This document shows, one piece after another, positions 36,572 to 49,484 of a DNA stretch of 64,000 nt. This DNA comes from Pristionchus mayeri (Eukaryota; Nematoda; Chromadorea; Rhabditida; Neodiplogasteridae). How positions within the stretch are numbered: position 1 is the stretch's first letter; every line of letters starts with the position of its first letter. The translations under genes were made by a program, and so were the position numbers. The notes below the pieces were generated by a model, which saw only the letters and a list, made by a program, of their open reading frames with translations, did no database searches and had not been told where the DNA came from. Where the stretch lies: NCBI GenBank assembly GCA_036245805.1, contig BTRK01000004.1:21824001-21888000 (forward strand). The letters run 5' to 3'.

Positions 36572-38419
36572 TCATTCGGAGAGAACGTAGAGGTGGAAGA
36601 AGAAGAAGAGAGTGATTAGGAATATGAGAATGAAGGGAAAGAGAAATCTGGAAGTGAGATCGAGACGAGTTGCAGTGAGAGAGAATCGATCGGAAGAATG
36701 GAGGAAGACCTCTGCCATCATCGACGAGTAGCATCCACTCTTCTGCAACAACTCCCCCATCCCATCTAAATCTCCATCTGTCGCACCTCTACATCGTTGT
36801 TCGCCGAGAGGGCCAATTTCCTCGATTCCTTCCTCTCGATTCTCTGTCTACTCTTCATTCGAACTGGAGATTCTCCCTGGCCCGTTGACATGAATCGATA
36901 TTTGTGACTGTGGTAGATAAGGGAAGAAGTTATGAAGAACTGAATTGCATCTTATATAATCTATTGAGGTTTGAATCGAACCTCGACAGTGAAAAGGAAG
37001 AGGAGGATGGATACGATGATGTACCACTGATCGATAGGAGATAGGGTAGGAGTGGGAGGAGTCGATTGAGATATCATAGACTGTAATACAATTCGGAAAT
37101 CATATGAAGGGATGGCTTACTGAGAGGAAGACGGTCAAGATTCCTGTAGAGAGAACGACAAATCGGAGAAGGAGATTGAATCGAGGAGTGAAGAGATTTA
37201 ACCATGCGATGAATGGACCTGATGAAGGAATTGCAGTTTCGAGATAGGTAATAGTTACCAATGAGTGGAGGAAGGAAATATCGAACAAGCGAAGGAATCA
37301 ATGGAGATGAGAACGAAAAACGTGCGATTACACATGAATGTCGAGCTGAAGAATTGATGGAGGAAGTAGAGAAATGTGGGATATGTACCTGATAGTACGG
37401 AGTCAGTCATTATCGCGTAGACGGTTTCGAACATGCATGATTCCGGTGTCACTTTGACGAGATGAAATCTAAATAAAATATGCAACATTTTAGCTACAAT
37501 TGCGCATTCACTTTGATGTCGTAATTGTAGGTGAAAGAGTGATTGATGAAGCACTAGGATGAAATCGCAACAATAATGACGATGCTTGTTGACGAACTGA
37601 AAACACAAAAAATAAAAATAAAAATAATAAATAAAATATCTTTGAGTACGGTATTTCTAAATACTGTGTTAATTTTTTAATAGCGCGGTATTATTTACAT
37701 TACGGTATCCGTTAGATTACGGCGAATATCGGCTGAATTTATGCTGACCTCGAGTGTGCATCTTATTTGCTTGCATTAGTTTTATTACACTTGTTTCACG
37801 TTTATCTTAGTTCAAACAGCTGTCACCTGATGTTAGCTTCAGCTCGCACGTCCTCCCATCAAACGGAAATCGTTTCGAAAGCGGGCATGATGTTTTGAGA
37901 TGCTTCCTTAGCTTATTAATTTGTGTTATCTTGATGTAACATATATATACCTTTCTTTCATTGCCACTATTCGCCCATCTGCTTTAGTCACAGCTCTGAA
38001 CGATCCAATTGTCTGTTGTTCTTCCGACGCAAATTGAATGTCAGTGAACGGGTGTTGTTGCTGATCTACCGGAAGGAGGAGAACCTTCAATTGGTTAGTT
38101 TCTTTTCATATTTTTGGGGGGATACCTCTATATTAGACGTTGTTAGCTCGTTCTGAGAAAGCGCTAAGACTGCTTCCACGGTGGTCTCCAGAATCTAAAA
38201 AGCGTGAAATTGCATTTCCTGTTGGCACGTGTTCCTCTCTTACCCCATCTTTAACTTCTACTTCTTCAATTGACAGTCTGGTCTCTATTATCACTGGTTT
38301 GGGAAGTGAACGAGAGCTTCCTGGAACAATATTCCGTAATTACATCTCACATCGTAGGCATTACCTCTGGGTTGAATTGCATTGGCAAGATGAACGCCGA
38401 ATAAAAGTAGGAGTATCAT
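36572..38419 (-). CDS. Divergent Cys-loop ligand-gated channel-like subunit, short ectodomain
   Basis: Eleven minus-strand exons with consistent phases give 333 residues: 38365-38419, 38244-38320, 38126-38194, 37951-38084, 37512-37553, 37389-37468, 37259-37345, 37121-37218, 36982-37080, 36787-36876, 36572-36742. A signal peptide (MILLLLFGVHLANA) is followed by an extracellular part of only about 150 residues, then four hydrophobic segments. The third, SPIDQWYIIVSILLFLFTVE, matches the D-x-W...F...E pattern of helix 3 in Cys-loop channels. A basic cytosolic loop follows (RMKSRQRIERKESRK), and the last helix, LDLTSRFLFPFILIFLITLF, matches helix 4. Such subunits form pentameric neurotransmitter channels. 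The usual ectodomain is about 210 residues with a Cys-x13-Cys loop that I do not find, so an exon may be missing in the 37554-37950 intron or the gene is degenerate. Ligand and ion choice are not predictable. Confidence 0.6.
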
Positions 38420-39163
38420 AATGAGATCATCGAGATAAGACTGAAGAAGCGAGGATATTACTACACTGGGAGTGGGGGTGGAGAGATTGCGCTCGTTCTC
38501 GAGATTCCGAATAGAAAAGTGGAGAGAAGGAGGAGTTCGGTGTGGCTAGTTGAGCGAAGTTTAATAGGCCATGAGGACGGAAGCTGTCAGGAAAAAGATG
38601 GAGTTAAGGACTGGGAAAGAAGAGTGAGATGAATGAGTGATGATGGATTGGTGAGAAGGAAGGAACATCACCACGTGTGTTCCATACCAAATGAGAAATA
38701 TGACTGGCTAGTATTCTCAGAGATTACTCCAGAAACGGGAAATTGAATTAAGGGAAAGAAGTCTCTACCTGAAGGCAGAATCCGCTTCTCTCTATAGTTT
38801 AGCTGGCCTGCTTGTCTGTCTTTGGCATATTGTGGACACTTTTCTTCTCTCCGAAATCCCCCATCATCATGTCCGGATTCCTTTCCATCTCGCTTGTTTT
38901 GTGTGTGCACACATAAAATTGGGTATAGATAAGGATTCCAATCCTTCACCCTTATTTCCCTTGTATTCCCTCTATTCCACGGCGTGATTGATGAGTGAGT
39001 GAGTGTTTCCCCCAATCGAATGATCAATCTATCTTACTCATTATCATACGATTCGTGCTAGCGTGCTGATGCAACTCGCGCGAACTTCCCCTCACTCTCT
39101 CGATTCTCTCCTCTCCTTGATCATCCCCCCCCCTTGATCACTCTCTCCTTTCAGTTCCCCTCC
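38420..39163. other. Divergent promoter region
   Basis: About 740 bp between the minus-strand channel gene (start 38419) and the plus-strand ABC transporter (start 39164). A 119-codon minus-strand open frame (38668-39027) has no splice structure or recognisable family and a composition unlike its neighbours, so I do not call it. The region should hold both promoters. Confidence 0.5.
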
Positions 39164-41963
39164 ATGGGCAGACATCGAGATGCCATCGACTTCTCCTTCA
39201 ATTTCTCCTTCGTCCGATCCACTTTCACATTCGCGACAATTATCTACTCGAAGTGTGTTTCTCTCTTTATCTGATTCACTTATCCATGACCCGGGAACAT
39301 TGGTTTAGATTGGAATGGAGTCTGCTCTTCACTCTGTCTACTCTTCTAGCTGCGATTTCTCGTAAGATCCCTTTTTCCGTTCTCCATTTTCTTGGAATTG
39401 GCCCATGAAGGAAGGAAATATTGAATCGTATGAAAACGAATGAGTTTCGGGGATTTGTTTGGTGGAACACTAGTCTTGTAAAATGAACCTTAGAGAGAGA
39501 CCTTTCTAGATAGAATTCATTTGAGGTGAGATCGTAAACTACTACTCTGGATTGAATCTTGGTCGATTCTACTCTGCTCTCACTGGAAGGGATGAGAATG
39601 CATTCTGGGGAGTATTCACTGAGTCCACACTGCTCTACATTGCGCTGTGTACGGTGAGAATTATTTGGTTCTTCTATTCTTTTAATTTGACTGCAGTTGA
39701 TTGCTCTCGTGGGTTTCTTCTCATCTTGTCTCTATCTCATCTATCGCTCGAATGTCGTTGAATACACCCAAAAGTTGTATCTGCGGTGAGCCATCGTTCT
39801 TTTCTATTCTCCAATCATCATATCTTTTCTTCCAGAACTAATTCATTTTATCGCCTTAATTGCGTTGACGACAGTGGAATCGATAATCCGTGGGTGGTCT
39901 ACCGTACTCCAACTAGGAATATCAGTTATGCAGTGATCAACGACTGAGTCAGGATGTGGAGAGGGCATGCAATCTGCTCGCCACTAAAATCCTCCCAGTG
40001 GCCATCCTATCCCCGTTCACCATCTCTTTCTACACTTACAAGACGTGGATCGTGTAAGTGAGTTCGTTCATAGATACTGTAGCTCATCACTATTGATTTA
40101 TTCAGTGCTGGTCCATTCGGAGTGGGCATAATATATGGCTACTTCATCGTGGGTACGGTAATCAGTCGATTGCTTCTCTCTCCTATCACGAAATGGGCAG
40201 CAAGAGTGGAAAGGGCGGAGGGAGATTTCAGGTTGAGAGAATAGCTTATTCCGTATAATTCATGATGCTCATTCTAGATATAAGCATGTATCAATACGAG
40301 ATCACGCTGAAGAGATAGCTTTCTATCGAGCAGCTGCTTTCGAGGTTGGCGATTACGGTAGATCTGAGGGAGCGGGTACTGTAATCAGGAGGGGGAATCG
40401 ACTCGACTCTTTTCCAATCTTCTCTCCAAGCAGAAGAGATTGATATCATGGCAGTTGCTATCTCAATGTGGGTCATTCGATAGTAATTGACCTGTGATTG
40501 GTTCTTCAGTCTTCCAATCCTTCTTCAACTTCTTCGGAGGGTCTCTCTCCTACATCATCCAGGTGAGTCTCTTCACCTTCGAAGAGGAGTGACCCCCCCC
40601 CTCTCCTCCCCTCTCCGCTCCCCTCCCAGGTCTTCCCTGTATTCGTATTTCACTCATACGATGATGTCGACCCCACTCAATTCGGCCAGATAATCAGCAA
40701 TGTGAGCGACTCATCTTAATTTATTTCGATTGATATCATTGTCATGTCATCTGATTCTTCTCTCAGAATGCCTTCCTCTTCATCTATCTCATCAACAGCT
40801 TCACGAACCTCACTGATCTTGCCACTAACTCGGGGGAATTCGCAGGATACGTGCAGAGGTTCGTCCCATCACTCTCTACATCCATGTCATCCCTTGCAGA
40901 ATCACCGAACTGGTGCGAGTTGGTCGATCGACTCATCCGAGTGAAGCAGTCAAGGACGACAACGGGAGATCGTACACGAATCAAATGGATTCTCAAGGTA
41001 TCACGATGTGCATAGACCGATACACGCAGCTGATTAAGGTGACGAGAAGAGTGGGGATGAGAGTGCTCTGATGGAGTTGACCAACCTCAGTTATTCCTCC
41101 CCGGATGATCAGTTGTGTCGTCAGTTCTTCTTCTCTCTTCTTCTATGCCCTTCCCATTCAGATTGGAGTGTTCGTAACTTGTCATGCAGTGTCTCTCGCT
41201 TCTCTCGTCTTCTCATCACTGGTCCTTCTGGAGTGGGCAAGTCTTCCCTCATGAGATGCATCGCTGGTCTATGGTCTCCTATCCAGGGTACTCACCCCCC
41301 CCCCCCCTCTCCCATTCCATGTCCATCCCCCCTTCAGGCCAGATATCGACGGACTCGAGTATCGATCAGGACTCCTTCATGTTCCTTCCTCAAAGACCCT
41401 ATTTCCCCGTGGGAAAACTATCATTGAAGCAGCAGGTTGTATTCCCTTCGAAGGCGGATGAGATTCCCCCGCATGGTGAGTGACCTACTTGTCATCATAA
41501 CAACCAATCGATTTTCAGATGAACACCGTATTCTCTCAATCCTTCATTCCCTTTCGCTCGCTCGTCTTCTCATCGTAGCTGGAGATTTGAATGATGAAGT
41601 CGATTTCGAATGGTATTCCTTATTCGGTTACTGTAGTTACCTTCATCTTCAGGGGTGAGCAACTCTCACTAGGAGAGCAGCAGAGACTCTCCCTGTGTCG
41701 AGTATTCTTCCATCGTCCCTCGATCGTCTTTCTCGATGAAGCGACCTCCTCTCTCGGTGAAAGTGCTGAGAAGACTGTCTACAATCTACTGCAAACGGTT
41801 TGTACACAATTTGAAGGCTTACATATTAATTGAAATTCAGGCCAAAATCGGGTATGTGTCAACTGGTCATCGATCTACATTGATACAGTATCATAATCAG
41901 ATTATAAATATAGACATAGACGGAATTGTTTCTTCGTATAGTCCTGATGAACTCAGATTTTGA
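39164..41963 (+). CDS. pmp-5: ABC half-transporter, ABCD4 type
   Basis: ABCD-family half transporters dimerise in peroxisomal or lysosomal membranes. ABCD4 acts with LMBD1 in moving cobalamin out of lysosomes. The gene starts MGRHRDAIDFSF and has about five membrane segments in exons from 39309 to 40250, with the family block NPDQRLSQDVERACN spliced near 39880-39975 and the EEA-like region EIAFYRAAAFE near 40310-40345. The nucleotide-binding domain has Walker A GPSGVGKSS (41221-41247), a Q-loop PQRPYFPVG (about 41390), the signature LSLGEQQ (about 41665-41685), Walker B VFLDEATSS (about 41726-41752) and the switch histidine in STGHRST (about 41870). The stop is at 41961-41963. The N-terminus lacks a long peroxisomal targeting stretch, as in ABCD4. 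C. elegans pmp-5 is the expected counterpart. I am sure of the subfamily, less sure of one-to-one orthology. Confidence 0.9.
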
Positions 41964-42601
41964 ATTACTTTTGTTATTGTTTTGTTATTATACGGGTTAC
42001 CATTCTTCTACTTGTGATAGCATGCAGAGATAAATGAATTTATATCAAACATATGTGTACATGCGATGTAGAAATGTTTCCGAAACATTCCGAAACATTT
42101 CCAACTCTCGGATTCGATTCCGAAACTCAACAGTTTCTCTCCTGAATTGCGCGAGGTGCCGTCCACAATCCCCACCTTCACCCAAGAGTATGCTTCGAAA
42201 CTTGATACATTTCCGAAACATATCCAACCCTCGGATTCGGTTCCGAAACTTCCTTTTTATACTTCCTTTCTACATAAGATTTTCAGATTTTTTAAAATGT
42301 TTTGTGCAGAGGATGAGTGTCTGCAGAAGTTTAATTATTATTGTTATGTAATTTTGTCGTCATGATATTCTTGAAATTCAATATTTATGATGCGAAGTTA
42401 CCTCATAAATTCTTCTTTTCTGAATGAATTGAAAATCGAAGAAAATAAAGTCGTTATGTAATGTAATACTGATCTACCGTATAGACATTTCACGGCTCCT
42501 AATCCGGTTCGCGTTTGAATTTTTCAATTATTGATTATTTCACTTTTTATGCATTTGTGATTGGAATTTATTGTGCTTTTAAAGGCGATTAGCCTCCCGC
42601 G
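41964..42601. other. Gap between ABC transporter and cpsf-1
   Basis: It holds a pair of diverged direct repeats (see 42100-42251), then AT-rich sequence with AATAAA at 42444-42449, which may end the transporter transcript. The last 150 bases are AT-rich and lead into the cpsf-1 start at 42602. Both genes are on the plus strand, but 640 bp is longer than a typical operon spacer. Confidence 0.5.
42100..42251. repeat. Two diverged direct repeats of about 38 bp
   Basis: A unit beginning CGAAACATTTCCAACTCTCG (about 42100-42137) recurs at about 42213-42251 as CGAAACATATCCAACCCTCG with a few changes. Each is flanked by further CCGAAAC copies, including CCGAAACATT around 42070-42098. Remnant of a small satellite or of a degraded repeat family. 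Confidence 0.7.
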
Positions 42602-45600
42602 ATGTTCTCCGCTCTACATGAAACAGATGACTCGACCGGTGTCAATCTTTGCGCCTACGGAAACTTCATTCCCGGTTCAGGTTGGATATTATTTCTCTTC
42701 TATCCAATTAGTCTTTCCTTTAGGCTCACAACTATTAACTGTTGGTAGAAAGTATCTCCGATTCTTCCGCACGAATCCGTATGCACTTGTTGTACAGGAC
42801 AGTGAAGGTACTGAGGTGAGTACTTCCTCTTCATTCTTGTTTATTCCTCTTCATGTTGCCAGGAATTTGCTCAAAAGACGAGACTGGAATGCATGTTCAG
42901 CATCAGACTTTTGTCAGCTGTGCAGGATCTTGCTGTAGCTAAGATTGCTAGTGAGTTTATAGTCAGCGTAAGTATTCCAACTCCTGTCTGTTAAATGGCT
43001 GTTTCTAGTGTTTCCCTTCGCTGATGTCCTCTTCCTCGCTTTCGATGATGCCAAATTGAGTGTTGTTGGGATTTCTCCTACGGAAAGGTATATTTCAAAC
43101 GATATTCATAAATTTATCTGACATACGTCGCAATTCGCCGTAGTGCGTAACACGTAAATATTGCAGAACTTTGCAAACGCTTTCACTTCATTCGTTCGAG
43201 GATGACACTCTAAAAGAGGGATATATAAGGAACTTCGTACCTCCTATAGTTCGAGTAAGGATACTATTGTAGGGGATTGTTTATATAAAAATCGTCTATA
43301 GTTCAGTCTTTCCTCGCTCATTCTATTGTCTCTCTGCAGACTGATCCCTCCTCTCGTTGTGCTGCTATGCTCCTCTACGGTCGTCACATGGCTGTCCTTC
43401 CCCTCCAAGATAGCTCCAATCACATCACTTCATACACTGTCAAGTGAGCAGTTACCGTAGTCTCTCGATTATCGATCACTCACAGACTGACGTCAATCGA
43501 TGCTCGACTGGAGAACATTCTGGACATGGCCTTCCTAGAGGGATACTTCGAGCCCACCCTTCTCTTCCTCTACGAACCACTGCAGACAACAGCAGGGAGG
43601 TAGGGAGTGGAGTGGGAGATGGATGGGAGAGGGGTGGTTGCAGGGCATCCATCCGATCGGACACTTGCTGCATCATGGGAGTCTCCATCAATGCGAGGGA
43701 GAGACAGCAGGCAGTGGTGTGGCAGATGAGTGGACTGCCCATGGACTGCTACAGGTATTCCCCCCCCCCCTATGGAAGGGAGGAAGAGTGCCGAACCATC
43801 TCTTGATACTGTATCTGCAGGATGCATTCGATTCCTTCTCCCCTCGGAGGGGCTCTCGTCGTGGGAACCAACCAAGTGATCTACCTCAACCAGTCTGTTC
43901 CTCCCTGCGGAGTCTCCTTGAACTCGTGCACGGATGCATTCACCAAGTTCCCTCTCAAGGTACACTTGCAGACTGATGGGGATTGAACATTTTGTTGAGG
44001 ACCGCAAGGAGTTATCGATTGTGTTGGATGCGAGTGAGAGTACGGTACTCTCTCCCTCGAAGATCTCCCTGTGCACGAGAGAGGGAAAGATGCTAGTCGT
44101 AGAGTTGGAGACTGACTCTTCTTCCAATGCAGTCAAGGGCATCGATGTGACGGTGGTGCAAGGTGACGAAGGAGGGGGAGAGAGGGAGAGAATGGAGGGG
44201 ATTGCAGATGTCACCGTGGTCTCCACGATGGTTCGATGTGCAGAGGGACATCTCTTCATCGGATCGAGACTGGGAGACTCCCAGTTCATGCAGTACACCA
44301 TCAATAAGGTATATGCTGCATTATTTGATGGCCCATCTGAATGAAAGCGAAGGTGTTGGTTGGCAGGAAGAAGTGGCAATGGAGGATGGACCGACTCCTG
44401 CGAAGAAGTCCTATCTGGAGGAGATGGACGATGAGGAGAGAGCATTGTATGGAGAGGAGGAAGAGGAACAAACGGAGGTATGAGAGATAATGGAGAACTG
44501 CAATGATTGATTGGTATTGGTAGGTCAAAGCGACGCGAACGATCGAATCGTGGGAGTGGCGGGAATTGGATCGTCTTCCGAATATTGGCCCCGTCCTATC
44601 CATCACTGCAGGCAAACCGAAGAATCTGAGCAGGGAATTCGAAGCGAGAGAGGAACCCGTCTTTGATCTGGTCTGTCATCGTCCATATCGGGGATTTGCA
44701 GGATCTCGACGTGTTTCGAATGATTCCGTTGTAGGTGACGGCGAGTGGTCGTGAACGGGAAGGGAGTCTGTGTGTCATGCAGAGAACCATCCGACCCAAT
44801 ATCATCTCCAGCAGCGTGTGAGTTATCCCTTTCTCTCCCCCCTCGACAGAATGGATTCGTAGTCCTAGCAGCAATCGGCCTCATCGTACTTCACCACCTA
44901 GCACAGTCGTCTCTCGACGACTGTACAATCGCTTGGCGTTACTGCACAATTACCTTTTTATCTTTACCTTTGCAGCATCGAGGGCGCTCATCAGTTGTGG
45001 GCAGTGGGTGTGAGGGAAGACGGCAGCCATCGATATCTCATCGTCGCCAGAGAGAGGTACACCCTCATTCTCAGCTAGGTCATTTGAGAATACACTGTAC
45101 AAATGAAAGAATGAACCGTCCACCGATAGTCGTCGATAGTCAATGTCTTCCTCAGGTCGACGATCGTTCTCGAGTTGGGGGACGAGATGCTGGAGATAGA
45201 TCTGCCCATCTTCATCGTCGACGAACAGACGATCACTGCAGGGGAATTGGCTGATGGAGCCATCGCAGTGCAGGTACCGAGGAGTGCTATGAGCTATTGA
45301 ATTTACCCGTCTGTTCTTTTTTTATGACGGTGCACATTTCTTTTTATTTTATTTTCTGATACGGTATAATTCGACTGGGAATAATGATTGAACTATTGTG
45401 GAGTCTCCTTCCAGGTGACAACTCAGTCGATCTGTCTAGTGGGTGGAGATGCGGAGCAGCTGCAGCGTCTGGAGGTAAGAAGAATCAGTGATCCATTCGG
45501 ATGATAATGCCTCTTTCGAATCTTCTCCAATCGTTTCATTGGGTGTGGTTTTGAATCTGTGCATTGTTCCTTATCCCCTTAATTGCTCGGTCTTCTCACA

Positions 45601-48600
45601 ATCTCATAAGTGGATTCGTTGAGGTGGAATCGAATTTCCCAGTGATGGCAGCTTCGATCGTCGATCCATACGTGTCCATTCTCACTGAGAACGGGAAGAT
45701 TGTCATCTATCAACTGGTCACTCAACCAAACGTCCATCTCAGGGTCAGATTTTGATATTGAGAAATCAATTTTTTATCTTTTACTTTCATAGATTATAGA
45801 TTAAATGAATGATTTTAAGGAACTTGATCTTTCTACGACTCAGCTTGGAATGGGAAATGTGACTGCAATGAGTGTGTACAAAGATCTGAGTGGACTGATG
45901 ATTAGGGAATCGATTGGAGGAGGAAGAAAGAAGAGGAGAGAAGAGAGGATGAGGAAGGAACTACCGAAGGTTAGATAATTGCTGAGAGGAAAGAACATAG
46001 CCTACTACTCAATAGGGAGCAGAGAAGGAAACGAAGGAGGATGAGGAAGATCTGGAGGATCTCCTGCTATACGGAGATGATACGAAGGGGAAGAAGAAAG
46101 ATGGTGAGAGGGAAAGTAGAGACTGTGGGAGAGGGGAGAGGTGATGGGGGAAGAAGGGGTACATCACAGATGATCACTCTTCCTCCATCTTCTCACGCAA
46201 GCGACGACGAGTGATGGTGACTGCATCGGTGATTGGAGGAGAGGAATCAGGTGAGGGAGAGAGGGGGGAGAGTACACTCATTCCCTTCTCCCAGATACCA
46301 TCGACCCGAACACGATGGTTCCTACACACTGGATTGTTGTCGCGAAGAGAGATGGGAAGGTGAGGGAGACACTCGGGATGGGCTAGTGATGATGTAACTG
46401 CAGATGGCCATCTACGAACTACCCAACATGTCACTCGTCTACCAGGTTAGTTCGAACCATTCCATTTCCCTCTTGAAATATGCTCTATGATGCGCGTGCT
46501 TAAATTGATATGGTTGAGGTGCATCGATTCGGCATGATGCCCGTTGTATTGAGTGACACGACTGCGATCGATGAAGAGAAGGAGAGGAAGGAGATGAGTG
46601 AGTGACCTCCCCCCCCCCCTCTCCCCTCCCCCTCTATCATCCCTCTCCTCTCCAGATGCAGCCTCGAAGACAGTGAGTGAGGATCTGGACACGACGGTGA
46701 AGATGGAAGAGAGAGTCGTCGAATTGAATCTCACTGGGATGGGAATCAATCAGTGCAGACCAGTGCTCTTCGCTGTGTTGGATGATACTCTGGTAGCCTA
46801 CGAAGTATTCCCTGCGGATAACGAGAACGAGGGTGAGGATCTCCCCCCCCCCCCCCCCCCCCCCTCCAACGAGGATGGGAGTGAGTGGTTGCCCTTCCAG
46901 GTCATCTTGCCATTCGATTCCGTCGTCTTCCCCTCACTCTGCCCATTCGATCTTCTACCTTCGTCGGTTTGGACGGGAAGAGAGCACCCGTCGACTGCGC
47001 CAGTGATCAGGTTACATTCTCCCATTTTCAAATAATTCGTTTTCCATGATTATCTCTGATATTTCTCAGACCCTCATCCGTGGTTCCTTCGTGACTCCCT
47101 TCGAGCGAGTCGGCCCTGTCGTTAGTCCCTCTGTCAACCATTCAATCGGGGCTGCATCTATCCCTTATCGTGACCTACAGTAACCCCGTTGCAGATGCAC
47201 GGTGCCTTCATCCGTGGCCCGTATCCAGCCATTGTAGTTCTCAGTTCCATCAATGGATTCACAGTCCATCCTATCTCCATCGATGGGTCAGTCGAGTTTC
47301 CCTCCTCCCTTGAGATCCTCTTGCAGTCCTATTCGTTCCTTCACTCCCTTCAACAACGAGAACGCCCCTTCGGGATTCCTCTACGTCACTGAGGAGAACG
47401 AGACGATGAGAGTCGCCAGTTTACAGGTGAGAAGAGATTGACCAACTTACGGTGTCGATTGTTGACTGGCTATCCAACAAGTGAGTGAACTCATTTCAGC
47501 CAGATTTCAACTACGAGACGTCGATTCCTCTCAAGAAAGTGCCTATTGAGAAGACGGTTCACTTTGTGCGGTTCTGCATGCAGCGAGGGGTAGACCTTCC
47601 AACGAGTGTTCTATCTAATCTTTGTCTCCTCAGGTGTACGTGGTAGTCACCTCTCGTCCAGTCCGATCCAATCGAATCTGCACTCTCACTAACGAGGAGA
47701 AGCAATTGGAAACCCTTCCTCGACCTGATTCCTTCGTCTGCCCCACCGTCGACGAATATGCTGTCGATGTGAGTGATGAGGAGGGAAACTATGAGAGAGA
47801 AAAAGACTCAATACCATCGAAATAAGGGCGACAAACATCAACAAATTTCAGTTGTATTCGGATGAGGACTGGAAGGCAGTGCCCAACACGGGAATCACGC
47901 TAGAGGAGATGGAGGTACGCACTCCAATCTTCTCTCCATGGTTCGCGTTGTATCTGCAGGTTGTCACTGGATGCGAGGAGGTTCTTCTTCGATCTGAATC
48001 CACCATGTCCGGGCTGCAGAACTACATCGTAGTGGGCACCATCAACAACTACGGAGAGGAAGTACTCATCAGAGGAAGACTCATTCTCATCGAGTTGATT
48101 GAAGTCGTCCCCGAACCAGGACAACCCACTAGCAAGCACAAGATGAAGGTGACTCACTCCCACCCCCTCCCCCCACTCACCCCTTGAATGGATATCTGCA
48201 GACGGTGTACGACAAGGAGCAGAAAGGCCCCCTGACTTCCCTATGCTCCTCCGACGGATTCCTCATCACGGGGATGGGACAGAAGGTGAGCGAGTGACTC
48301 CCCCCCCTCTTCCCTCCCCCCCCCCCCCCTCTTCCCTCCCCCCCCTCTCCCCTCCCCCCCCCCTCTCCCCTTCCCCCCCCTCTCTTCCCTCCCCCCCCCT
48401 CTCCCTCCCTCTGCAGATCTTCATCTGGCAGTACAAGGACAACGACCTGCAAGGGATCGCCTTCCTCGATCTGCACTACTACATCCATTCAGTGACTGCC
48501 ATTCGATCTCTCACTCTCGCATGCGATGTATTCGCCAGTCTCTCCCTTGTCCGATTCCAGGTTAGAGGGGAGCACCCATAGATCAACGGGGTATCAATCA

Positions 48601-49484
48601 TTCCTTCAGGAGAAGTTCAAGGCCTTGTCAGTGGCATCTCGAGATGGCCGAAGGGACGCGCCCCCTCCCATGACTTCCGCCTTCATTGTGGATAATGAGT
48701 GAGCCACTGCTTACACAAAACTGATTCTTTTTCTAGATATATTGACGGATGTCTAGATAGGTATCGAGAGGTGACTAGAGTGTTTCTTTCCCTTTCAGTC
48801 ATCTCGGATTCGTTCTCTCTGACGAGGAGGGCAATCTCTCCATCTTCAACTACCTTCCTAGAGAGGGAGTGAGTGGAGACGAATTGACACTCAGAGGAGC
48901 AGTCAACATCGGATCTGTAGTCAATGCTATGATCAGAGTCAAAGGTGAGCACCATCGATCCCGTGAATCATCCGAGACTCCAGTGATCGTATCTGTGTGC
49001 AGGTCACACGTTCTCTCTGCCAATGTCTCCATTGGTGGACGCGGAGGAGGCAGGGGGGCAGCAGACGACAGTGTGGGCGTCTCTTGATGGATCCATCGGA
49101 TACGTGAGGGCCATGGACGAGAAACAGTTCAGAAGACTGCACTGTCTGCAGCAGAGTATGGCCACTGTAGTACCACAGGTTAGGAAGGGGGAGGGGAGGC
49201 AGAGGGAGGGAAGGGCATTCAGGCGTGCGGACTCAATCCGAAAGGCGCCCGTTCCCTTCGACCCTCTCGACCTACTGTAGTAGGAGAATCGACGAGGAAC
49301 GTCGTGGATGTGGATATAGTGGGACAGTTCATGCACTTGAGTATCAACGACAAGCAGGAATTGGCAAGGAAACTGGGAGGAAACAGGTGAGAGAAGGGAT
49401 TGGAGACGGGGGAGATCTGTCGGTTGCAGGTACCAAATGATGGATGATCTCATCATGCTGCAACGACTCTCCACTCCATTCTAG
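42602..49484 (+). CDS. cpsf-1: Cleavage and polyadenylation specificity factor, 160 kDa
   Basis: CPSF1 is the scaffold of the nuclear complex that recognises AAUAAA and cuts pre-mRNA 3' ends. It folds as three beta-propellers like DDB1 and SF3b130. About 30 plus-strand exons start at [16 protein letters not shown]. Conserved blocks in order are [17 protein letters not shown] (near 42740), [15 protein letters not shown] (near 43365), [19 protein letters not shown] (about 43530-43585), [20 protein letters not shown] (near 43850), [17 protein letters not shown] (near 44250), the acidic linkers, [16 protein letters not shown] (near 47195), [14 protein letters not shown] (about 48090-48125), [13 protein letters not shown] and, at the end, [13 protein letters not shown] before the stop at 49482-49484. 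The match runs along the whole protein. Several introns are almost pure C/T. A 22-base C run near 46843-46864 can be read as in-frame prolines or as part of a short intron. Confidence 0.97.
48299..48413. repeat. C-rich intronic tract
   Basis: About 115 bases inside a cpsf-1 intron made almost entirely of C runs (up to 14) separated by CT or TT. The opposite strand has many G runs and could form G-quadruplexes. It ends in the acceptor CTCTGCAG at about 48410-48417. Confidence 0.85.

Noticed and set aside
38668..39027. 119-codon minus-strand open frame between channel and ABC transporter genes
   Set aside because: No recognisable domain, no supporting splice sites, and it lies in the expected promoter interval.
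41963..42602. Possible operon of the ABC transporter and cpsf-1
   Set aside because: The 640-bp spacer and an internal poly(A) signal at 42444 argue for separate transcription. No trans-splice signal can be shown from sequence alone.
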